Shown: in pieces, positions 59,082 through 64,000 of the stretch
Layout: every line of letters starts with the position of its first letter
Position numbering within the stretch: the first letter of the stretch is position 1
Assembly (NCBI GenBank): GCA_947623205.1
Contig: CANQGM010000004.1
Span: forward strand, 62,001-126,000
DNA: 64,000 nt
Direction of reading: 5' to 3'
DNA from: an uncultured Clostridia bacterium
GTDB lineage: Bacteria > Bacillota > Clostridia > Oscillospirales > Acutalibacteraceae
Notes under the pieces: model-generated
Told to the model about the DNA's origin: nothing
The model's input: the letters and a program-made list of their open reading frames with translations, nothing else
The model's database searches: none
Translations under genes and position numbers: made by a program

Positions 59082-59116
59082 ATAGTTATCATATACTATT
59101 TTTGTGACTTTTGCAA
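59082..59116 (-). promoter_or_regulatory. Promoter with dyad for the crp-fru operon
   Basis: On the minus strand TTGCAA (59116-59111), 17 bp, TATGAT (59093-59088). A short dyad ATAGT...ACTAT (59082-59099) is centred on the -10, suggesting autorepression. Confidence 0.5.
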
Positions 59117-59187
59117 CAGTAAATTTAAAATATTTGATTTATAATTAAACACATACTTTTAATAATTAAAAAAGGGTGTGAAAAAAA

Positions 59188-61359
59188 GTGAAAATAATTA
59201 AGCGTGACGGTTCGGAGGAAGTTTTTAACATAGAAAAAATAGTTAATGCAATTACTAAAGCGAACAACGCGTCTGACCGTCCTGAGCTTACGGCGGAGCA
59301 GATCAGAGATATTGCGGATTATGTAGAGTATAAGTGCAATAAAATTAAAAGGGCGGTATCCGTTGAAGAAATACAGGATATGGTTGAAAACCAACTTATG
59401 GCAAACGGTGCTTTTCCGCTTGCGAGACGCTATGTAAAATATCGTTATACTCGTTCGCTTGTTCGTAAGGCAAATACGACCGATAACCGAATCCTTTCGC
59501 TTATTGAATGCAACAATGAAGAGGTAAAGCAGGAAAATTCCAATAAAAATCCTACTGTAAACAGCGTTCAGCGTGACTATATGGCAGGTGAGGTAAGCCG
59601 TGACCTTACCCGCAGAATGCTTTTGCCTCAGGACATAGTTGAAGCAGATAAGCTCGGCATTATTCATTTTCACGATTCAGACTATTTTGCTCAGCATATG
59701 CACAACTGCGACCTTGTAAATCTTGAGGATATGCTCCAGAACGGAACAGTTATAAGCGATACATTAATTGAAAAGCCTCACAGCTTTTCAACTGCCTGCA
59801 ACATTGCAACTCAAATAATTGCGCAGGTTGCCAGCAACCAGTATGGCGGTCAAAGCATAAGCCTTACTCATCTTGCTCCGTTCGTTCAGGTTTCGCGTGA
59901 GAAGATACGCAAAGAAACTCTTGCCGAAATTGCTGAAATAGGCTGTGAAGTTACGGACGAAAAAGTTAATGATATAGTTGAAAAGCGTTTGCGCAAAGAG
60001 GTAAAAAAAGGCGTTCAGACAATTCAGTATCAGGTTGTAACATTGCTTACAACAAACGGACAGGCTCCGTTCGTTACAGTATTTATGTATCTTAACGAGG
60101 CAAAAAACGAGCTTGAAAAGCACGACCTTGCCATGATAATTGAGGAAACATTAAAACAGCGTTATCAGGGTGTTAAAAACGAAGACGGCGTTTGGATTAC
60201 GCCTGCATTTCCAAAACTTATTTATGTTCTTGAAGAGGACAATGTGACAGAAGACAGCAAGTACTGGTATCTTACTGAGCTTGCCGCCAAATGCACATCA
60301 AAGAGAATGGTACCCGATTATATTTCCGAAAAGGTTATGCTTGAGAATAAAATAGATGAAAACGGCGAAGGACATTGTTACACCTGCATGGGATGCCGCA
60401 GTTTTCTTACTCCTTATGTAGATGAAAACGGAAAGCCAAAATACTACGGACGGTTTAACCAGGGTGTTGTAACTGTAAATCTTATTGACATCGGACTCAG
60501 CGCAAACAAAAATATGGACAGATTCTGGGAGATTTTTGACGAGCGTATGGAATTGTGCCACCGCGCTTTGCAGTGCCGTCACGAACGGCTTACGGGAACT
60601 CTTTCTGACGCGGCGCCTATTCTTTGGCAGTACGGCGCTCTTGCAAGACTTAAGAAGGGCGAAACAATCGACAGACTTTTGCACGGAGGCTATTCGACGC
60701 TTTCACTTGGATACGCCGGGCTTTGGGAATGTGTTTACAGCCTTAACGGTAAAAAACTTACTGAAAAAGAGGGCAAGGAGCTTGGGCTGCAAATAATGCA
60801 GAAGCTCAACGATTATTGCGCAAAGTGGAGAGAGGAGGAAAACATTCATTACAGCCTTTACGGAACACCTCTTGAAAGCACAACTTACAAATTTGCAAAA
60901 TGTCTGCAAAAGCGTTTTGGTATAATAAAGGGCGTTACTGATAAAAATTATATCACAAACAGTTATCATGTTCATGTTACGGAAGAAATAAACGCTTTTG
61001 ATAAGCTTAAACTTGAATCCGAGTTTCAGGCTCTTTCACCGGGAGGAGCAATCAGTTATGTTGAAGTTCCGAATATGCAGAACAATATCCCTGCTGTTTT
61101 GCAGGTAATTAAATTTATTTATAATAACATTATGTACGCAGAACTTAACACAAAGAGCGACTATTGTCAGGAATGCGGTTTTGACGGTGAAATTCAGATC
61201 GTTGAGGAAGACGGAAAACTTCTTTGGGAATGCCCCAAATGTCACAACCGTGATCAGGATAAGATGAATGTTGCCAGAAGAACGTGCGGTTACATAGGCA
61301 CTCAGTTCTGGAATCAGGGAAGGACCCAGGAAATAAAAGAGAGGGTGCTCCATCTCTGA
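59188..61359 (+). CDS. nrdD: Anaerobic ribonucleoside-triphosphate reductase
   Basis: A 723-residue glycyl-radical enzyme making dNTPs without oxygen. The N-terminal ATP-cone starts KIIKRDGSEEVFNIEKIV. Active-site cysteines lie in the barrel, a zinc site is at CQECGF and CPKC near the end, and the radical Gly is about residue 701 in RRTCGYIG. The start is GTG 59188 (SD GGGTG). The stop overlaps nrdG by one base. Confidence 0.97.
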   Translation: MKIIKRDGSEEVFNIEKIVNAITKANNASDRPELTAEQIRDIADYVEYKCNKIKRAVSVEEIQDMVENQLMANGAFPLARRYVKYRYTRSLVRKANTTDNRILSLIECNNEEVKQENSNKNPTVNSVQRDYMAGEVSRDLTRRMLLPQDIVEADKLGIIHFHDSDYFAQHMHNCDLVNLEDMLQNGTVISDTLIEKPHSFSTACNIATQIIAQVASNQYGGQSISLTHLAPFVQVSREKIRKETLAEIAEIGCEVTDEKVNDIVEKRLRKEVKKGVQTIQYQVVTLLTTNGQAPFVTVFMYLNEAKNELEKHDLAMIIEETLKQRYQGVKNEDGVWITPAFPKLIYVLEEDNVTEDSKYWYLTELAAKCTSKRMVPDYISEKVMLENKIDENGEGHCYTCMGCRSFLTPYVDENGKPKYYGRFNQGVVTVNLIDIGLSANKNMDRFWEIFDERMELCHRALQCRHERLTGTLSDAAPILWQYGALARLKKGETIDRLLHGGYSTLSLGYAGLWECVYSLNGKKLTEKEGKELGLQIMQKLNDYCAKWREEENIHYSLYGTPLESTTYKFAKCLQKRFGIIKGVTDKNYITNSYHVHVTEEINAFDKLKLESEFQALSPGGAISYVEVPNMQNNIPAVLQVIKFIYNNIMYAELNTKSDYCQECGFDGEIQIVEEDGKLLWECPKCHNRDQDKMNVARRTCGYIGTQFWNQGRTQEIKERVLHL

Positions 61360-61892
61360 TGAATTACGGAGAGATAAAAAAATATGACATAGCAAACGGC
61401 GAGGGCGTAAGGGTCTCGCTGTTTGTTTCCGGGTGTACGCATCATTGCAAAAACTGTTTTAATTTTGAAACATGGGATTTTAACTACGGCAAACCCTTTA
61501 CAAAGGAAACCGAGGATGAAATAATTGACGGTTTGTCGCACGATTATATTGACGGTCTGACATTGATTGGCGGCGAACCGTTTGAACCACAAAATCAGCG
61601 TGCTTTGCTGCCTTTTGTTAAAAAAATTAAAGAGAAGTATCCCAACAAAACCGTGTGGTGTTATTCCGGTTATCTGTTTGATAAAGAATTGCTCGGTGAA
61701 AGCCGCGCAAGATGCGAGTGTACCGATGAAATGCTCGGATTGATAGACGTTCTTGTTGACGGTGAATTTAAACAGGATCTATATGATATAAGTTTGTCTT
61801 TCAGAGGTTCATCTAATCAGCGCATTATTGATGTTCCCAAGTCTCTGAAAACAGGCAAAATAGTTTTATATAAACTAAAAAGCGAAAAATAA
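61359..61892 (+). CDS. nrdG: Anaerobic ribonucleotide reductase activase
   Basis: A 177-residue radical-SAM enzyme that installs the glycyl radical on NrdD. The 4Fe-4S motif is CTHHCKNC and the SAM motif LIGGEPFEPQN. ATG 61359 follows SD GAGGGTG inside nrdD. Confidence 0.95.
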   Translation: MNYGEIKKYDIANGEGVRVSLFVSGCTHHCKNCFNFETWDFNYGKPFTKETEDEIIDGLSHDYIDGLTLIGGEPFEPQNQRALLPFVKKIKEKYPNKTVWCYSGYLFDKELLGESRARCECTDEMLGLIDVLVDGEFKQDLYDISLSFRGSSNQRIIDVPKSLKTGKIVLYKLKSEK

Positions 61893-61950
61893 ATATTTTA
61901 AATAAGACTTTATTAAAAATTAAACTTGATAAACTATATAACAAATATAA

Positions 61951-61990
61951 AAAACGCTAAGTGATTTTAACTTCACTTAGCGTTTTCTTT
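61951..61990 (+). terminator. Terminator of nrdDG
   Basis: AAAACGCTAAGTGA and TCACTTAGCGTTTT are perfect 14-bp arms, followed by T-rich sequence. The remaining 61893-62273 gap holds the left recombination site, the outward promoter and arm-like repeats described separately. Confidence 0.9.
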
Positions 61991-62064
61991 ATTTTTCGAC
62001 ATAAAATAATACAAATCTAATAGCTAAATTTAATAAACTAAATACATATTTATTTTAATAATAT

Positions 62065-62093
62065 TTTTCGTGAATTTAGTAGTTTCACGAAAA
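62065..62093 (+). repeat. Left 29-bp inverted recombination site
   Basis: Arms TTTTCGTGAA (62065-62074) and TTCACGAAAA (62084-62093) flank an asymmetric 9-bp centre, TTTAGTAGT. All 29 bp recur in reverse complement at 63472-63500. The 10-9-10 layout is that of a tyrosine-recombinase core site. Confidence 0.9.
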
Positions 62094-62118
62094 GACCTTG
62101 CCCTAATTAATATTAAAT

Positions 62119-62147
62119 ATAATACATTTTTTTAATAAATAAGTCAA
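62119..62147 (-). promoter_or_regulatory. Outward promoter inside the invertible segment
   Basis: On the minus strand TTGACT (62147-62142), exactly 17 bp, TATTAT (62124-62119). Transcription would start near 62112 and leave through the left site. No leftward gene exists there, only nrdG on the other strand. After inversion it would read through the right site into the glycosyltransferase gene. Confidence 0.65.
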
Positions 62148-62153
62148 TATTTC

Positions 62154-62183
62154 GTGACAAAAAATCTTATAATTTTCTATTAT
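62154..62183 (+). promoter_or_regulatory. Putative recombinase promoter
   Basis: GTGACA (62154-62159), 18 bp, TATTAT (62178-62183). A moderate match, about 90 bp before the recombinase start. A half-site-like TTTCGTGA overlaps the -35. Confidence 0.4.
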
Positions 62184-62236
62184 AAAATAAAAATCAGCTT
62201 ATAATAAGAAAATTTTGGATACGAAAATAAAAATTT

Positions 62237-62255
62237 GTGGTCATTTATGTGGTCA
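62237..62255 (+). repeat. Left pair of arm-like direct repeats
   Basis: GTGGTCA at 62237-62243 and again at 62249-62255, 12 bp apart. A matching pair in the same orientation lies after the recombinase gene. Candidate binding sites for the recombinase N-terminal arm-binding domain. Confidence 0.5.
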
Positions 62256-62273
62256 AAAAGTAGGTGCTTTTTA

Positions 62274-63398
62274 ATGGCAAGACGTGGAGAGAACATAAGA
62301 AAGAGAAAAGACGGAAGGTACGAGGCCCGTTATAAATCAGGGTTTAATAAGGAAGGTATGCCTATTTACAAGTCTGTTTATGGAAAAACTTATTCAGAAG
62401 CTAAAAACAACAGACTTAACTTTCTGACAAATAATAAAAAAAACAAAAACAAATACAGTATAACAATAAAGGATATATCTGATGAGTGGCTTGAAATAAA
62501 AATATTAGAAGTAAAAAAATCAACATATGCAAAGTATTATGACACAGTCTATAATCATATTGTCGCAAGCTTAGGCGGAATTAAAATAAGCAATTTAAAC
62601 CAGGTTCTTATAAACAAATTTATTAAAGAGAAGTCCATTAAAGGCAACACGGTAAATCACAGCGGATTAAAGAGTAAGACAATAAAAGGAATTATTAATA
62701 TATTAAAGCAAATTTTAAAATATGCAGAAAAACAATACAAATTTGGTAATCTTAATTTTGAATACATTATTCCCAAAGAGGAATGTAAGGAAATACAAAC
62801 GTTATCACACGAGGAGCAAACAAAGCTGATCAATTATCTTATCAGCAATCTTGACAGAAAAAATTTAGCGTTATTGGTATGCCTTAATACAGGAATGAGA
62901 ATTGGAGAGATATGTGCATTAAAGCACGGAAATATAGATGAGTACAGGTCTTGTATCTGCGTTAGAAAAACAATGCAGAGAATCAAGAATACAACAAAGC
63001 ATGCAAAGACAAAAACTATAATTAATATAGACGACCCTAAAAGTAAAACATCAATGAGAGATATTCCTATAAAAAAATTTCTAATTAATAAAATAAAATG
63101 TTTAAAGGGAAAGGAAAATGAATTTCTTTTAACGGGAAGCTGTACGGAATATATTGAACCCAGAACAATGGAAAATCATTTAAAGAGTGTTCTTAAAAAA
63201 ATAAAAATAAAAGAAGTAAAGTTTCATGCATTACGTCATACATTTGCAACAAATATGATAGAATCGGGCTGTGACCCAAAAACATTAAGCGAATTGTTAG
63301 GACACGCAGACGTGCAGTTAACATTAAAAACATATGTACATTCATCATACGAATTAAAGAAAAAAAGCATTGAAAAGCTGCCTGAATACTGTGCCTGA
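62274..63398 (+). CDS. Tyrosine recombinase/integrase
   Basis: 374 residues from ATG 62274 (SD TAGGTG). An AP2-like arm-binding domain occupies about 1-55 (RRGENIRKRKDGRYEARY). A SAM-like core-binding domain spans about 65-165 and the catalytic domain about 175-370. The full active site is present: Arg209 in NTGMRIGEICAL, a Lys around 256-258, HALRH (318-322), His344 in LLGHADVQLT and Tyr354 in LKTYVHSS. Tn916/phage-type integrases share this layout, but no excisionase, relaxase or phage genes accompany it. Its position between inverted core sites suggests a DNA invertase role. Confidence 0.92.
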   Translation: MARRGENIRKRKDGRYEARYKSGFNKEGMPIYKSVYGKTYSEAKNNRLNFLTNNKKNKNKYSITIKDISDEWLEIKILEVKKSTYAKYYDTVYNHIVASLGGIKISNLNQVLINKFIKEKSIKGNTVNHSGLKSKTIKGIINILKQILKYAEKQYKFGNLNFEYIIPKEECKEIQTLSHEEQTKLINYLISNLDRKNLALLVCLNTGMRIGEICALKHGNIDEYRSCICVRKTMQRIKNTTKHAKTKTIINIDDPKSKTSMRDIPIKKFLINKIKCLKGKENEFLLTGSCTEYIEPRTMENHLKSVLKKIKIKEVKFHALRHTFATNMIESGCDPKTLSELLGHADVQLTLKTYVHSSYELKKKSIEKLPEYCA

Positions 63399-63410
63399 CA
63401 TTGAAAATTT

Positions 63411-63429
63411 GGGGTCAAAAATATGGTCA
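63411..63429 (+). repeat. Right pair of arm-like direct repeats
   Basis: GGGGTCA at 63411-63417 and ATGGTCA at 63423-63429, again 12 bp apart and in the same orientation as the left pair. Confidence 0.5.
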
Positions 63430-63434
63430 AAAAA

Positions 63435-63475
63435 AAACCGCAAAACCCATTGCAAAGGGGATTTGCGGTTTTTTT
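63435..63475 (+). terminator. Recombinase terminator abutting the right site
   Basis: AAACCGCAAA and TTTGCGGTTT arms with further CCC/GGG pairing inside, then seven T that run into the first arm of the right 29-bp site. It would isolate the downstream gene from the recombinase transcript. Confidence 0.8.
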
Positions 63476-63500
63476 CGTGAAACTACTAAATTCACGAAAA
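63472..63500 (-). repeat. Right 29-bp inverted recombination site
   Basis: Exact reverse complement of 62065-62093. The central bases read ACTACTAAA on the plus strand, so the two sites point at each other. Confidence 0.9.
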
Positions 63501-63584
63501 TATAATTAAAAATTTCAGATTGCCCTGATTTTATTTTTATCATAATTCCTGAAAATTATACAACTCATAATCAGGAGATTAAAA

Positions 63585-64000
63585 ATGAACAAACAAAGGG
63601 GAATCATTATGAAAAAACTGTTGCAGATATCTAATTATATATATCCACATATCGGTGGAATAGAACAGACCGCTCGCGATATAACAAATTCTTTATTTGG
63701 AGGAGATGTTGAACAAAAGGTAATTTGTTTTAATGAAGACGCACAGGACGGAGATTACATCTGTTATAGGAAAGAAACTGTATATGATACTGTCGATGAC
63801 GTAGAAGTAATTCGCTGCGGATGCATTGCCAAGGCGGCTTCACAGTCAATATCCTTGGTATACCCCAGAGAACTTCATAGGGTGTTGAAAGAATATGACC
63901 CTGATATAGTTTTACTTCATTATCCCAATCCCTTTGTATCTTCATTTTTATTGCCAATGCTGGGAGATAACACAAAGTTTATCTTGTATTGGCATCTTGA
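63585..64000 (+). CDS. Glycosyltransferase, GT4-like, 3' truncated by the window
   Basis: The first ~138 codons are in view. The N-terminal Rossmann half of a GT-B enzyme is recognisable: LLQISNYIYPHIGGIEQTA (the P-x-x-GG-x-E donor-side loop), then VLKEYDPDIVLLHYPNP and FILYWHL. Such genes build capsular or surface glycans. Two starts fit: ATG 63585 (SD AGGAG) and, in frame, ATG 63609 (SD AAGGGG, giving MKKLLQISN). No strong fixed promoter is visible in the 84 bases between the recombination site and the gene; TTGCCC with CATAAT at 15 bp is the best. Its expression is therefore predicted to depend on inversion of the neighbouring segment. Confidence 0.8.
   Translation, partial: MNKQRGIIMKKLLQISNYIYPHIGGIEQTARDITNSLFGGDVEQKVICFNEDAQDGDYICYRKETVYDTVDDVEVIRCGCIAKAASQSISLVYPRELHRVLKEYDPDIVLLHYPNPFVSSFLLPMLGDNTKFILYWHL

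Larger units (their letters stand above)
62065..63500. mobile_element. Candidate invertible cassette encoding its own tyrosine recombinase
   Basis: A 1.4-kb segment bounded by two perfect 29-bp sites in inverted orientation, which by the logic of site-specific recombination gives inversion, not excision. Inside, from left, are an outward (leftward) promoter at 62119-62147, paired GGTCA arm-like repeats, the recombinase gene, a second pair of GGTCA repeats and a terminator abutting the right site. Outside on the right a glycosyltransferase gene starts 85 bp away. As drawn, the strong promoter points away from that gene. Inversion would aim it at the gene, so this is predicted to be the OFF state. 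It could also be a fixed remnant of an integrative element. Confidence 0.65.

Noticed and set aside
62149..62157. Third recombination core site (TTTCGTGA)
   Set aside because: Only a single half-site without a partner arm or the conserved centre.
62065..63500. Prophage or conjugative element
   Set aside because: Only a recombinase is present. There are no excisionase, relaxase, replication or structural genes, and the boundary repeats are inverted rather than direct as attL/attR would be.

Overview
The window reads as chromosome of a low-GC Gram-positive anaerobe, most likely a Clostridia/Oscillospiraceae member close to Ruminococcus (R. bromii-like). That is an inference from gene content, not a database match. 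The pointers are a secreted alpha-amylase ending in a type I dockerin (an 'amylosome' trait), type III glutamine synthetase, LL-diaminopimelate aminotransferase, class III ribonucleotide reductase, AdhE, Shine-Dalgarno (SD) sequences of AAGGAGG/GAGGTGA type, and frequent TTG/GTG starts.

Layout. 0.16-3.4 kb: polyphosphate kinase and phosphofructokinase, translationally coupled. 3.5-5.3 kb: an orphan AgrC-like GHKL kinase divergent from a 14-codon Trp-rich micro-ORF. 5.3-8.7 kb: a heterodimeric ABC exporter. 8.9 kb: tRNA(CAT). 9.1-13.4 kb: DUF1015 protein, asparaginase, TspO, a small-molecule kinase, a YjbR-like protein. 13.8-17.2 kb: adhE and a BspA-type lipoprotein. 17.7-20.8 kb: a CPA2 antiporter and an NlpC/P60 cell-wall hydrolase. 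20.9-22.9 kb: a self-regulated GntR/ABC operon. 23-26 kb: walJ-rlmH-rqcH.

26-46 kb is a nitrogen, pyrimidine and DAP island. gltBD runs leftward. glnN, an amt-PII fusion, a hypothetical gene, an ANTAR regulator with a degenerate receiver, carA, a carB-dapF in-frame fusion, pyrG and dapL run rightward. The glnN and amt leaders each carry a small hairpin with an A1/G4 hexaloop that competes with an intrinsic terminator. This is the RNA signature read by ANTAR antiterminators, and an ANTAR protein is encoded a few kb downstream.

46-62 kb: the dockerin alpha-amylase, glyS, a cyclase-family enzyme, a HAD phosphatase, queH, a membrane protein, a fructose PTS operon (crp-like regulator, fruK, fruA, ptsH, ptsI) and nrdDG.

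62-64 kb is the most unusual part. A tyrosine recombinase gene lies between two perfect 29-bp sites in inverted orientation. Each site is a 10-9-10 dyad like a recombinase core site. The bracketed segment carries paired arm-like repeats on both sides of the gene, a strong promoter pointing out through the left site, and a terminator abutting the right site. Just beyond the right site a glycosyltransferase gene begins and runs off the window. The simplest reading is a self-contained invertible promoter cassette controlling a surface-glycan locus, drawn here in the predicted OFF orientation. No CRISPR array, rRNA, prophage structural genes or insertion sequences were seen.
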